Positions 1-7,615 of a DNA stretch of 64,000 nucleotides are shown piece by piece (positions within the stretch are counted from its first letter, which is position 1; each line of letters opens with the position of its first letter). The position numbers and the translations under genes were made by a program. The stretch lies in contig NZ_CP116887.1 in the NCBI RefSeq assembly GCF_028421645.1, positions 4,218,001 to 4,282,000 of the forward strand, written 5' to 3'. The DNA is from Aneurinibacillus sp. Ricciae_BoGa-3 (lineage in GTDB: Bacteria; Bacillota; Bacilli; Aneurinibacillales; Aneurinibacillaceae). Below the pieces are notes generated by a model. It saw only the letters and a program-made list of their open reading frames with translations, did no database searches and was not told the DNA's origin.

Positions 1-75
1 CGATAGCTTCGAATTTTGTCACCGATAGACACTGTTACCGGCCTCCTTTGTCAACAAATTTGAACAGCAGCCATG

Positions 76-249
76 TTACGATTGACTTACAGCAACTAGA
101 TCGGGAGCAATTTCTGCTACATAAAGCCAACGTTCAAGAGACATCATTTCGCAGATCGTAAGCTGCTGCATGTCCGAATAATTTTGCCAGTAGAACTGCT
201 TTTTTCGCATTTCGGCGATGGTGGTTTCAACGGGATCCAATTGGCTCAC
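76..249 (-). CDS. small phage-type protein, unknown function (57 aa)
   Basis: I do not recognise this protein. It starts with GTG at 249, has an AAAGG ribosome site a few bases upstream, and overlaps the end of the gene before it by 23 nt. That coupling, and the run of short leftward genes it belongs to, fit the early region of a prophage. The product is acidic and aromatic-rich (for example a YWQNYSDMQQL stretch), with no signal peptide or membrane segment. The call as a real gene rests on start, overlap and operon position. Confidence 0.55.
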   Translation of the reverse strand: MSQLDPVETTIAEMRKKQFYWQNYSDMQQLTICEMMSLERWLYVAEIAPDLVAVSQS

Positions 250-529
250 CTGCCTTTCTCTCGGTCAACAAAGATTCTTTTAGTTTTAGATAGCGTTGCT
301 GAAGTGGCTCGAATCCTTTAATTTGCTCTTTATAAGCAAGATTGTTCAAGGATTTTAGGTACTCTAACGCTTCGTTTAATTCTCTGTAGCTTTCATCAAG
401 ATAAAGCCGGTAGAAATCTTTCTCTTTCAAAGAGTTTTCAGCTAGGTAAAGCGAAGAGTTAAAGCACTCTAGCATCATTCTTGTTCCATGGAGAAGTGCT
501 AGCTGTACACCAAAGGGGAGTTCATTCAT
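227..529 (-). CDS. phage-type hypothetical protein (100 aa)
   Basis: Unrecognised soluble, mostly helical protein rich in Leu, Glu and Lys, possibly coiled coil from about residue 30 to 90. ATG at 529 follows a GGAGGTG ribosome site and overlaps the stop of the preceding gene (ATGA-type junction), so it is translated in an early-gene operon reading left, away from the repressor. No catalytic motif is visible. Probably an early-region accessory protein of the resident prophage, but that is inference from position. Confidence 0.65.
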   Translation of the reverse strand: MNELPFGVQLALLHGTRMMLECFNSSLYLAENSLKEKDFYRLYLDESYRELNEALEYLKSLNNLAYKEQIKGFEPLQQRYLKLKESLLTERKAGEPIGSR

Positions 530-702
530 ACTTCTTCACCTCCCTTCTTGCGTTGTATGTGGTGCGCGAAGCTGGTTGTGTATTGTTCAAGTCTGTCGAG
601 TTCTTGCAGCTTCCGTTCCGATGCAGGAAGGTCAATTACTTCGCTGCATTTTTCTTTCAGTAGAAATGATGACTCTGCTATTGGGTCAAGCTGGCGTTTC
701 AC
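526..702 (-). CDS. small phage-type protein (58 aa)
   Basis: Unrecognised short charged protein. GTG start at 702 sits about 10 nt after AAGGAGG. Its stop overlaps the ATG of the next gene and its start lies inside the end of the gene before it, which is typical of tightly packed phage early operons. No domain can be named. Confidence 0.55.
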   Translation of the reverse strand: MKRQLDPIAESSFLLKEKCSEVIDLPASERKLQELDRLEQYTTSFAHHIQRKKGGEEV

Positions 703-847
703 TTTGTGCCTCCTTTTCTGCTGCTACAATTCGGGGCAGGATGTTTTCGATAATGTAATCAAAAAAACGAATCATCGTTTCTTCTGTTGGCAAAACGGTG
801 ATTGAACCATCTTCGTGAGTCACAACCTTTTGTTTTGGTTTATTCAT
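686..847 (-). CDS. small acidic phage-type protein (53 aa)
   Basis: ATG at 847 is chosen over longer in-frame starts because AGGGGAGAGG lies just upstream. The product begins MNKPKQKVV, has a likely short beta segment (EDGSITVLP) and an amphipathic helix (residues 23-45), and ends acidic. It overlaps the next leftward gene by 17 nt. No family recognised; part of the leftward prophage operon. Confidence 0.6.
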   Translation of the reverse strand: MNKPKQKVVTHEDGSITVLPTEETMIRFFDYIIENILPRIVAAEKEAQSETPA

Positions 848-1025
848 TCTTCCCTCTCCCCTTTCGCTTTGTATATGGATATGCTCCGGAAGGGATCGGA
901 CAACCTTACTGGCTTGTAATTTGTAGGATTTTCCACTTACCTGTCGAATGATTAGATTCGGAAGAACCGGACTTTGGCGAGTTGGCGTTCTTCCAATGGC
1001 ACAGACAGAAGGTGGTGAATGACAT

Positions 1026-1184
1026 ATGGATGAAAAAATACTTGAATCTGCTAAGGAATTAACTTTGCACATCCTTGAGAAAACAAACTTAAATTACTCC
1101 AAAGAATCAGCTGAAGAATTTACAGTAAGAGTGTTCAAAAACGTTTACCAAACCATTAAGGACACTGTGGGAAACCAAGAATAG
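1026..1184 (+). CDS. small hypothetical protein (52 aa), opposite strand to its neighbours
   Basis: An ATG-started ORF of 52 codons reading right, with GGTGGTGA 7-8 nt upstream. It converges on the small leftward gene at 1185-1325 with no gap: one stop ends at 1184, the other begins at 1185. The protein is helical and charged without membrane segments. It is the only rightward gene in this leftward block, so it may be a separately controlled accessory gene. Function unknown. Confidence 0.5.
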   Translation: MDEKILESAKELTLHILEKTNLNYSKESAEEFTVRVFKNVYQTIKDTVGNQE

Positions 1185-1325
1185 TTATCTAGAAGCTTTT
1201 AGTAATTCCGCTGTTGCCTTAATAACCTCCGGCAAGATTTTCAATTCTTCGCTGGAGGAACCTTCTTCCACACACCGACGAATCCACATATTTAAACTGG
1301 CAATCGTTTGCTCGATTTCATTCAT
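1185..1325 (-). CDS. small phage-type protein (46 aa)
   Basis: ATG at 1325 lies 5 nt after a GGGGGTGA ribosome site. The product is a two-helix-sized acidic peptide. Its size recalls Spo0E-type phosphatases, but the expected SxxxD signature is not present, so no function is assigned. It lies between the Cro-like gene and the other leftward genes. Confidence 0.5.
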   Translation of the reverse strand: MNEIEQTIASLNMWIRRCVEEGSSSEELKILPEVIKATAELLKASR

Positions 1326-1381
1326 CCTTCTCACCCCCTTCCAGTTGAGGATGGTTATTCCAGCGAGGATAGATAAAAAAA

Positions 1382-1618
1382 TTAGGCTGAATCATTCATT
1401 ATACTCTTAGAAACTAAGAACTTTTTGTTAAAAAAATCTCTTTCTTCTAAAGAAAGCCCATTGATGAATATTTTTTCAAACTCTTCTGCTGTCATCGCCG
1501 TTTGGCCATTAATAATTCGATAAAATCTTTTCCTCTCTATGTTTGCTTTATCAGCAAGATGATTAAATCTTAGGCCATTTTCTTCTGCATAATTTCTAAT
1601 TCTTTCATACATTTTCAT
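1382..1618 (-). CDS. Cro-like HTH protein (78 aa)
   Basis: The start at 1618 is preferred over the first ATG because GGCGGTGAT is spaced 6 nt from it. Residues 1-45 read as an XRE-type helix-turn-helix: a scaffold helix, the LADKANIERKRFYRIING helix-turn-helix, then an acidic C-terminal helix. It is divergent from the repressor at 1770, with three shared 17-bp operators between them, as a Cro or early-gene activator would be. The stop-proximal DNA (1400-1425) holds another CTTAG/CTAAG-like half-site pair. The repressor/Cro relationship is inferred from layout. Confidence 0.7.
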   Translation of the reverse strand: MKMYERIRNYAEENGLRFNHLADKANIERKRFYRIINGQTAMTAEEFEKIFINGLSLEERDFFNKKFLVSKSIMNDSA

Positions 1619-1632
1619 GTGCATCACCGCCA

Positions 1633-1714
1633 TTCTTAAAATCTAAGAACTTTATGTTTATATAATAATTCTTAATTTCTAAGAAGTCAACAAGAAATTC
1701 TAATTATCTAAGAA
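1633..1714. promoter_or_regulatory. three 17-bp operators between divergent repressor genes
   Basis: Three near-identical palindromes of the form TTCTTANNNTCTAAGAA lie at 1633-1649, 1669-1685 and 1698-1714 (centres 1641, 1677, 1706). The third differs by one base in the left arm (TTCTAA). They fill the gap between the Cro-like gene (start 1618) and the double-HTH repressor (start 1770), like a lambda-type triple operator. A weaker fourth half-site pair may lie at about 1717-1734. Confidence 0.75.
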
Positions 1715-1769
1715 AATTATCTAAAATAATAAGAAACATGCTATCTTTTTCTTAGGAGGTGAGAATAAA

Positions 1770-2384
1770 ATGTCTGATTTAGGAAATAGATTGCGTTCTG
1801 CTCGCGAAAAAGTAGGGCTTAAGCAAATCCAAGTAAAGGAACGTACTGGTATAAATAACAAAACTCTTAGTGGATATGAAAACGGAGTTAGCGAACCTGA
1901 CTTGGAGTCTCTAAAAACATTGGCCGCATTATATAAAGTAAGTTACGACTGGCTTCTAAACGGAGAATCTAATGCGAAATCCAATGATGACGATCAAAAA
2001 ATAAACCTCCATACCTTCTCCTCCCGCCTAAAAAACGGGTTTCATGATAAAAACATAACGATTGAACAGGCTGCAGAAGAATGCGACGTCTCACCTGAAT
2101 ACATAACACAACTTATGAATGAACCTAAAAGACTCCCGGGTGCCACTACCCTCTTTAATTTAGCCAACCTGCTTGGGGTGACCCCAGACTACCTCGGCGG
2201 ATTTACAGACGATCCTGCCGGGACAAGCGCAAATACTCCTCGTCCAAAGGATATGGCCGAATTCCTCGACAGGGAAGAAGTCATGTTCCAGGGTGTTCCT
2301 CTTACCGATGAGGACAAGGAAAAAGTGAAAAATGTTTTGGCCGCTGTCTTTATGGATGCAAAGAAGCGCAACAAGAGAAAATAG
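1770..2384 (+). CDS. prophage repressor with two HTH domains (204 aa)
   Basis: Residues 4-65 form a standard XRE helix-turn-helix (LKQIQVKERTGINNKTLSGY). Residues 82-145 look like a second, diverged HTH (ITIEQAAEECDVSPEYITQL followed by a LANLLGVTPDYL tail). The C-terminal ~45 residues end in an acidic helix and a basic KKRNKRK tail. ATG at 1770 follows AGGAGGTGAG. An ImmA/IrrE-type protease gene follows, so the repressor may be inactivated by cleavage, as ImmR is by ImmA in ICEBs1. It faces the Cro-like gene across three operators. Confidence 0.8.
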   Translation: MSDLGNRLRSAREKVGLKQIQVKERTGINNKTLSGYENGVSEPDLESLKTLAALYKVSYDWLLNGESNAKSNDDDQKINLHTFSSRLKNGFHDKNITIEQAAEECDVSPEYITQLMNEPKRLPGATTLFNLANLLGVTPDYLGGFTDDPAGTSANTPRPKDMAEFLDREEVMFQGVPLTDEDKEKVKNVLAAVFMDAKKRNKRK

Positions 2385-2421
2385 CGACACTGTAAGCACT
2401 AAAATAGTGTCGCATTTTTTT
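2384..2421 (+). terminator. rho-independent terminator after the repressor
   Basis: GCGACACT (2384-2391) pairs with AGTGTCGC (2406-2413), followed by ATTTTTTT. It begins in the repressor stop codon and lies before the protease gene, so the protease would need read-through or another promoter. Confidence 0.8.
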
Positions 2422-2457
2422 ACACCATTTGGTTGGAAAAGCTTGGGGGTATTGGCA

Positions 2458-2931
2458 ATGGATGTGGGGAAGGTTGTGAAAAAACTAATCACCCAGTATA
2501 AAACGCGCAATCCTTTCGAAATTGCAGAGTATAAAAAAATACATATACAGTTTTCAGAATTGCCAAGTAGCATTAGGGGGATGGCTGTAAAAGCATTAAG
2601 ACAAAAATACATAATCCTGAATCAAGAAATGCATCACTTCGAGCAGCGTGCTGTGTGCGCGCATGAACTGGGGCATCATTTTCTTCACCCTGGTAGCAGC
2701 TACCGCTTTATCGAGGAGCATTCCCTATTCTCGCCTGGCCGTTTTGAACGAGAAGCGAATGAGTTTGCCGCTGCTCTATTAATCGATAGCTCATTAATAG
2801 AAATAAGAGATACCAACCACATCATTGCTAATAAAGCTGAGGTTCCAGTCGAGCTGGTTGGGTATTACAAGCCGTTTTCCGATATGCTTGTTCGAGGCGA
2901 AGGCCGTGTTGGGATGATAAAGATGGTTTGA
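2458..2931 (+). CDS. ImmA/IrrE-type zinc metalloprotease (157 aa)
   Basis: The HELGHH motif (about residues 70-75) followed by REANEFAAALL (about residue 97 on) is the zinc-binding and second-glutamate arrangement of the ImmA/IrrE family (HExxH...E). The start at 2458 is preferred over a longer in-frame ORF because of the GGGGGT site and homologous length. In ICEBs1 and related phages this protease cleaves the neighbouring repressor to induce the element; the adjacent double-HTH repressor is the expected substrate here. The last ~25 residues are unlike the core. Confidence 0.85.
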   Translation: MDVGKVVKKLITQYKTRNPFEIAEYKKIHIQFSELPSSIRGMAVKALRQKYIILNQEMHHFEQRAVCAHELGHHFLHPGSSYRFIEEHSLFSPGRFEREANEFAAALLIDSSLIEIRDTNHIIANKAEVPVELVGYYKPFSDMLVRGEGRVGMIKMV

Positions 2932-2997
2932 ACACGTTTTACCGTGAAATGTTTACAGATAAACAATAAACATTTGAAAAAATGGAGGAGAAATAAA

Positions 2998-3510
2998 ATG
3001 AAAAGATTTTGTTTAACTTGTGCATTAATCTTTCCTGTAGGATTAATTGGTTGTACAACTACAGAGCAACCAGCCAAAACTTATGTACACACAACTTTTG
3101 GCGACATTGAACAAACATCAAGCAGCCAATCTAAAACCACCGATACAAAAGAAGCATCCAGCCCATCAGCTCAAACTAGCGATACAAAGGTACCCAATTC
3201 TCAACCAGATACGCAAAATGCAACTGATCAATCATCTCAAGCTTCTTCGCCAAAAATATCAGGTGACAATGCTACGATTTCTGGACTGGCAGCTACGAGC
3301 CAGGAATCATATGATTTAATGGGCAAAGTAATAGCGCGAAATAATCAAGATGCAGTAAAACAGATGGTGGTTAACGGAGAAATACTGATGTTACCCGAAG
3401 GAACAAAAGTTCTCCTCGTAGACCGAGGTTTAATCACAACTGAAGCTAAGATTACAGAGGGACCATATGCAGGAGCAGAAGTATGGGTTCCTAGTGAAGT
3501 AGTTAAATAA
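2998..3510 (+). CDS. lipoprotein in the lysogeny module (170 aa)
   Basis: ATG at 2998 follows ATGGAGGAG. A lipoprotein signal is visible: MKRF, a hydrophobic core, and the lipobox VGLIGC, so the mature chain starts at Cys19. A long Ser/Thr/Gln-rich linker (residues 30-90) follows, then a compact ~70-residue C-terminal domain ending in a beta-rich SH3-like stretch (GTKVLLVDRG ... AEVWVPSEVVK). Lipoproteins in this position in temperate phages of Firmicutes often exclude superinfecting phages; that role is an inference from location only. Confidence 0.7.
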   Translation: MKRFCLTCALIFPVGLIGCTTTEQPAKTYVHTTFGDIEQTSSSQSKTTDTKEASSPSAQTSDTKVPNSQPDTQNATDQSSQASSPKISGDNATISGLAATSQESYDLMGKVIARNNQDAVKQMVVNGEILMLPEGTKVLLVDRGLITTEAKITEGPYAGAEVWVPSEVVK

Positions 3511-3665
3511 AAAATGTATTTTTTTGGCGAAACTGCCGCAGATGGGCTTAAATAAAAAAATTATCGCAAACAACACAGCTTTCCCTCGCGTTTTTACCAG
3601 GGATCAAATGAAAAGGGTTTGCATTTTTGTTTTTCAAAAAAATATGGTTAACGAGGTGAAAAATT

Positions 3666-4349
3666 TTGTTGCATTTAGATATTGATAATTTGAACTTTAG
3701 TAAAATTTTTATCGAGCTCCGATATGGTGAAGCATTTACGCTCCCTACCAAAAAATACGAAATTTTAGAAGCCCTCAAAAATAAATACACAGCTTACAAT
3801 GCTGATCAAGCGGAGGTGCTTTCCCTATTAAATACTGAAAAAAGATTTCAAATACATATAGAGATAAATCGAATGGTTATAGATTGGGATGCCCCCATTT
3901 CTTTTAAAGACTTTTCAAATTTCACTTTGCCAGTTGTTAATACCATATCTAAAATCCTTCAAATTGGCTCATATATTCGTGTAGGCATCCGTTCTCTCTT
4001 AACTGCACAAATAAATAGTGCCGATGAAATAAATCAATATATCTTCCAAAAATATTTTTCTTCAAATGCTAGAGATACATCGTTAATTGCCGATGAGATA
4101 TCTAACCCAGCAATTAAATTTTCAGGACGTAAGGGTCAAGTTCACTTTAATATGACTGTTGGGTATCAACAAGTACTTGAAGCTGCAGCAAATACAGGTC
4201 AAATCGAAACGTTATATCACAATTTGCTGGTTGATATTGATTCTTTTAGAAGTAATATTAATAAAAATCGATTACAAAATCTTTTCACTGATACTGATAC
4301 GTTTCTTAACGATAATGTAAAACGTTATCTAAAAGGAGTGGAGAGTTAA
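3666..4349 (+). CDS. hypothetical protein (227 aa) in the lysogeny module
   Basis: TTG at 3666 is supported by GAGGTG 7 nt upstream. The protein is soluble, without signal or membrane segments. It reads like a two-domain protein: an N-terminal ~70 residues, then a mixed alpha/beta domain with a helical C-terminus. I do not recognise a family. It ends one base before the next gene (TTG 4351), so the two are co-transcribed and probably work together. The AT-rich codon use matches the neighbours. Confidence 0.65.
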   Translation: MLHLDIDNLNFSKIFIELRYGEAFTLPTKKYEILEALKNKYTAYNADQAEVLSLLNTEKRFQIHIEINRMVIDWDAPISFKDFSNFTLPVVNTISKILQIGSYIRVGIRSLLTAQINSADEINQYIFQKYFSSNARDTSLIADEISNPAIKFSGRKGQVHFNMTVGYQQVLEAAANTGQIETLYHNLLVDIDSFRSNINKNRLQNLFTDTDTFLNDNVKRYLKGVES

Positions 4350-4350
4350 A

Positions 4351-4938
4351 TTGGCTTGGCAATTATCCGATACTACGAAACCTGTTAAATTTCAGGAGCG
4401 AAACAAAATTTATGCTCCTGTTAATGAAACTAAACCCTTTGGTAAAGTAGAGACTTTCAAAAAGAAAGACGATGAAGTTACCCAAACTGTTAATATTTTA
4501 GAAGCTGCAACCGATCAACAATTTACGGTGCGGGCAGGAGGAGAAAATAAGACTGTTAAATTTCCGTCGATAACTCTTAATCCAGATGAGAAAGTTACCT
4601 GGATACTGAAAATAGAAAAAGATGTCGTGATTGAACCAGAGATCAACCTGATGCAAATAAAACACAATCCCCATTCCTCCCATAGTATAATAAAACCTAG
4701 TATATTAGACAGAGGAAGGGAGGAAGACAAAGCGGGTATGAAGATTCCGTTGAATTATATAAATTTGACTTTGAATGTTGCAACCATCCTTTTCCTTAGT
4801 AGCGCAACAATTTTTCTCATATTATGTATGTTTGGAGTTGCCCTTGCTCGAACCGATTCTTTCTTTGCATTTATCTTGTGTTCAATAACCGGTTTTTTGT
4901 TTTCTGTAGATAAGCTTTATAGGAGGTTCATTAATTAG
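4351..4938 (+). CDS. hypothetical protein with C-terminal membrane anchor (195 aa)
   Basis: TTG start at 4351 after AAGGAGTGG. Residues 1-125 are polar and charged, with a beta-rich stretch (residues 45-95). Two hydrophobic segments follow at about 136-160 and 165-185, and the chain ends with basic KLYRRFIN. The N-terminal part would therefore sit on the cytosolic side with a hairpin membrane anchor. Its stop overlaps the GTG of the next membrane protein. Function unknown; position in a lysogeny module suggests an immunity or exclusion role. Confidence 0.6.
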   Translation: MAWQLSDTTKPVKFQERNKIYAPVNETKPFGKVETFKKKDDEVTQTVNILEAATDQQFTVRAGGENKTVKFPSITLNPDEKVTWILKIEKDVVIEPEINLMQIKHNPHSSHSIIKPSILDRGREEDKAGMKIPLNYINLTLNVATILFLSSATIFLILCMFGVALARTDSFFAFILCSITGFLFSVDKLYRRFIN

Positions 4939-5231
4939 TGGATACAGACAAAGCTATCGACACAATTCTAAAGGTTGCTAAAATACTTGGGCCGGTTTTT
5001 GCTGTAATGTTTCTTATGTATGGCGGTTTAGGAGTATTCATATATTTCATGTACACTTTTAATGTTTCTAACCATATCGCAAACTCCTTCCCATCTCAAT
5101 TCATAATTTATTTTTTCTTTATCGTTGCCATAATCGCTGCCTTTTGCATTACTATAATTGCTTTGCTACAGTCGCTTAGTTTTGATAACAAAGCAACAGA
5201 AACAGAAACACCAGCAAACCGTTCTGCCTAG
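4938..5231 (+). CDS. small two-TM membrane protein (97 aa)
   Basis: GTG at 4938 shares its G with the preceding stop and is preceded by AGGAGG. Two strong membrane segments lie at about residues 15-40 and 52-80, with a short loop and a Thr/Glu-rich tail. It is translationally coupled to the anchored protein before it. No family recognised. Confidence 0.6.
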   Translation: MDTDKAIDTILKVAKILGPVFAVMFLMYGGLGVFIYFMYTFNVSNHIANSFPSQFIIYFFFIVAIIAAFCITIIALLQSLSFDNKATETETPANRSA

Positions 5232-5235
5232 CTAC

Positions 5236-5260
5236 GCCCTATTTAGGGCTTTTCTTTTTT
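5236..5260 (+). terminator. terminator before the integrase
   Basis: GCCCT (5236-5240) and AGGGC (5245-5249) form a short stem followed by TTTTCTTTTTT. It separates the membrane-protein genes from the integrase, which therefore has its own promoter. Confidence 0.7.
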
Positions 5261-5274
5261 CGACAAAGTTCGAA

Positions 5275-5282
5275 CATACATT
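5275..5282 (+). promoter_or_regulatory. possible sigma-E-like -10 element of the integrase gene
   Basis: CATACATT matches the CATACANT -10 consensus of the sporulation sigma factor E exactly. No good -35 element is visible 13-15 bp upstream, where the terminator T-tract lies. Suggestive because the integrase element interrupts a sporulation gene. Confidence 0.3.
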
Positions 5283-5334
5283 CCTGTTATTCACATGGTT
5301 ATCCACATTCACAATATCCACAAGGAGGTGCAAA

Positions 5335-6810
5335 ATGAGAACCGCAATCTATATTCGCGTATCCACAGACGAACAAGCCAAGGAAGGCTTCTCCATCCCT
5401 GCTCAAAAGGAACGTCTCACTCAGTATGTTCAATCGCAGGACTGGGATATCTTCGATTACTACATCGATGAAGGTGTGTCCGCCAAAGATACCAACCGGC
5501 CTGAACTGCAGCGACTGATGAACGATATAAGGCAGAGAAAAATAGATGTCGTGCTTGTTTATAAATTGGACCGTTTAACCCGGTCTGTGCTTGACCTATA
5601 CAGTATTCTGCAGGAATTCGAACGATACGATGTTAAGTTTAAATCAGCAACCGAAGTTTACGATACAACATCTGCAATCGGACGATTATTCCTTACATTG
5701 GTGGCTGCTTTGGCACAATGGGAACGCGAGAATCTAGCAGAACGCGTCCGATTCGGTATGGAACAAATGGTGCACCAGGCAAAACGCCCGGGTGGCCGTC
5801 CCCCATTTGGCTATGACCTAGTAGATGGTGAACTGAAAATAAACGAGGACCAGGCTAAAATCGTCCGCTTTATATTTGACCGGTATTTGTCGGGTGTGGG
5901 ATTCGACGGAACAGCTGTAGAGTGCAATCAACTCGGTTTCCGAACCGGAAACGGGGCTGAATTCAGTAAAACTACGATCATGAACATTCTTCAGAACCAA
6001 AGCTATTACGGTGCCCTCAGGTGGAACACCCGTGTCGGTGGCCGGGGAAATAAAGTAAAACCTGAAGATGAGTGGATAATCATCGATAACGTACATCCCG
6101 CCATTATAGACCGCGAATCCTGGGAAAGAGTACAGTTTATCATCGGTAGTCGTAAACTCAAGCATCCGCGTGCATTGGCCTCTGATTTTGTATTTTCAGG
6201 GCAAACCTATTGTGCTCGTTGTGGTGGGCAGATGAACGGCAAGACAAGTCGGCATCAAAGTAAAGATTATGCTATGTATCACTATGTTTGTGTAAACGTG
6301 CGAAAGAAAAAGTGCGATGCCCCCATGGTGCCTGAGCATTTACTAGAAAAGTATTTTATCGAGCGCCTAACAGAGTTTGCTAATGAATTTGAATCAGCAG
6401 CTCAGACTTCTTCTCGCAAAAAACCTAAGAAGGAAAAGGTCGAGGGTAATCGTTCGCAAATTGAAAAGGAACTAAGCAAAATAACAGATAAGAGGAAGAG
6501 GATGCAAATTGCCTTTTCTGAGGGATTAATTGAAATCGATGAACTGCGTGACCGTATCAATGAACTTCGTGAGCAGGAGAATTATCTAAAAGAACAATTG
6601 AACGAGTTTACAGTTCAGGATAAGGCGTTGTCGCCCACTGATATCCATAGTATCATCATGAATATAAAAAAGGTTTGGCCGCATGCAACCAAACTTGAGA
6701 AGAAACAACTCGTATCCATCCTAGTGAATCGGATGGCGATCGAAATAGACAATGAAGAACGATTAAAACGAATTAAAACCGTACACATCAAGGAGCTGGT
6801 GTTCAACTAA
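5335..6810 (+). CDS. large serine recombinase / integrase (491 aa)
   Basis: ATG at 5335 follows AAGGAGGTG. The N-terminal resolvase domain (1-140) has the catalytic serine at residue 10 (IRVSTDEQ) and the KLDRLTR motif at 77-83. A recombinase domain (about 155-260) follows, then a zinc ribbon with Cys293, Cys296, Cys319 and Cys327, and a coiled coil (about 395-460). This is the full architecture of phage large serine integrases, which insert circular elements by short core exchange. Its stop codon overlaps the truncated end of yunB on the other strand, so it lies right at the element boundary. Confidence 0.93.
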   Translation: MRTAIYIRVSTDEQAKEGFSIPAQKERLTQYVQSQDWDIFDYYIDEGVSAKDTNRPELQRLMNDIRQRKIDVVLVYKLDRLTRSVLDLYSILQEFERYDVKFKSATEVYDTTSAIGRLFLTLVAALAQWERENLAERVRFGMEQMVHQAKRPGGRPPFGYDLVDGELKINEDQAKIVRFIFDRYLSGVGFDGTAVECNQLGFRTGNGAEFSKTTIMNILQNQSYYGALRWNTRVGGRGNKVKPEDEWIIIDNVHPAIIDRESWERVQFIIGSRKLKHPRALASDFVFSGQTYCARCGGQMNGKTSRHQSKDYAMYHYVCVNVRKKKCDAPMVPEHLLEKYFIERLTEFANEFESAAQTSSRKKPKKEKVEGNRSQIEKELSKITDKRKRMQIAFSEGLIEIDELRDRINELREQENYLKEQLNEFTVQDKALSPTDIHSIIMNIKKVWPHATKLEKKQLVSILVNRMAIEIDNEERLKRIKTVHIKELVFN

Positions 6811-6830
6811 GCTCCTTTTTATATTGGTCT
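6790..6830. other. right attachment junction of the serine-integrase element in yunB
   Basis: The integrase reading frame ends at 6810 and the yunB reading frame, on the other strand, loses its normal length and ends at 6803. The crossover must lie within this overlap. The exact core cannot be set without the left junction, which is outside the window. Confidence 0.6.
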
Positions 6831-7159
6831 ATGGTAATGGTAGCTTCCCCTACAATTCTTGAGTATTCGTTGTAATTGAACGTTGCGGCCTGTATGTTGC
6901 CGTTTTTGTCTTTTTGGAAATCCACCAGCGCCTTAAAGTTGATACTCTGGGCGATTTTTTTGTTGATGGCGTCGTTAATGGCCTGGGTGGCCAGCTGCTC
7001 TGTACGGATTCTGGCGATATCTTTAATAACGGGTGCTAAATTGCGTTCCACATAATAGAATGTCTGCAGACTCAGGCCAATAAAAATAATGATAGAAAAC
7101 AAAAACATATATTTCGCAGGTATTGGAGCCTTGTTCCTTGTTCGGCGGTTTCTCATCAT
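6803..7159 (-). pseudogene. yunB: yunB 5' part, interrupted by the prophage (118 aa left)
   Basis: The sequence matches the N-terminal part of the sporulation protein YunB as I know it: a basic N-terminus (RRTRNKAP), one membrane segment at about residues 16-34, then the ATQAIN..IN region and a DFQKDKNGNIQAATFNYNEY stretch. YunB is normally about 250 residues; here it stops after 118 where the integrase gene begins. ATG at 7159 (or 7156) follows GGAGGTGG. In B. subtilis the gene is controlled by sigma E. The rest should lie at the left end of the element, beyond the window, and could be rejoined by excision. Confidence 0.75.
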
Positions 7160-7224
7160 TCTTCCACCTCCCATAGTGCTACTATATGCGAAAGCTGCAC
7201 CCATTAGGACGCTGGTGCATCCAA

Positions 7225-7241
7225 TGTCAGGTAATCTAACA
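7225..7241. promoter_or_regulatory. TnrA box upstream of tnrA
   Basis: TGTCAGGTAATCTAACA matches the TnrA consensus TGTNANAWWWTNTNACA with one mismatch. Its centre (7233) is about 50 bp before the start point predicted from the -10-like TATATT at 7271-7276, the distance used at TnrA-activated promoters. It suggests positive autoregulation. Confidence 0.7.
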
Positions 7242-7309
7242 ATACATAAGATTTTTCTTAACATTCATGTTATATTCTTACCATAGAGAAAATCGACAAA
7301 GGAGCTGGT

Positions 7310-7615
7310 ATGGTGTCCTACCGGGATAAAAAGGTGATCACGATTGGCGTTGTAAGCGAGTTAACTGGTCTGTCGGAACGCCAGATCCGCTATTACGAAG
7401 AGCGCCGCTTAATTCACCCGGACAGATCGAAGGGCGGTACAAGAAAATTCTCTTTTGACGATGTGGAAAAACTCGTCCGCATTGCCAATCAGATAGAGGA
7501 CGGCTGGCAAACCTCAGAGATCAGAAAACAGGATTTAAAAGAAACGAATGCCCAAATCCGGGACAAAATGATTGCAGGACAGCTTAACGCTGCTTTCCCC
7601 TCCCGCAAAATGTAA
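7310..7615 (+). CDS. tnrA: TnrA, MerR-family nitrogen regulator (101 aa)
   Basis: A MerR-type winged HTH occupies residues 8-75 ([24 protein letters not shown]). The C-terminal tail ([14 protein letters not shown]) matches the TnrA tail that binds feedback-inhibited glutamine synthetase, and the protein lacks the longer GlnR tail. TnrA activates and represses nitrogen genes when glutamine is scarce. Start region has AAAGGAGCTG. It has a TnrA box upstream and precedes amt, its classical target. This copy is complete; a 5'-truncated copy lies at 44272-44535 on the far side of the island. Confidence 0.9.
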   Translation: MVSYRDKKVITIGVVSELTGLSERQIRYYEERRLIHPDRSKGGTRKFSFDDVEKLVRIANQIEDGWQTSEIRKQDLKETNAQIRDKMIAGQLNAAFPSRKM

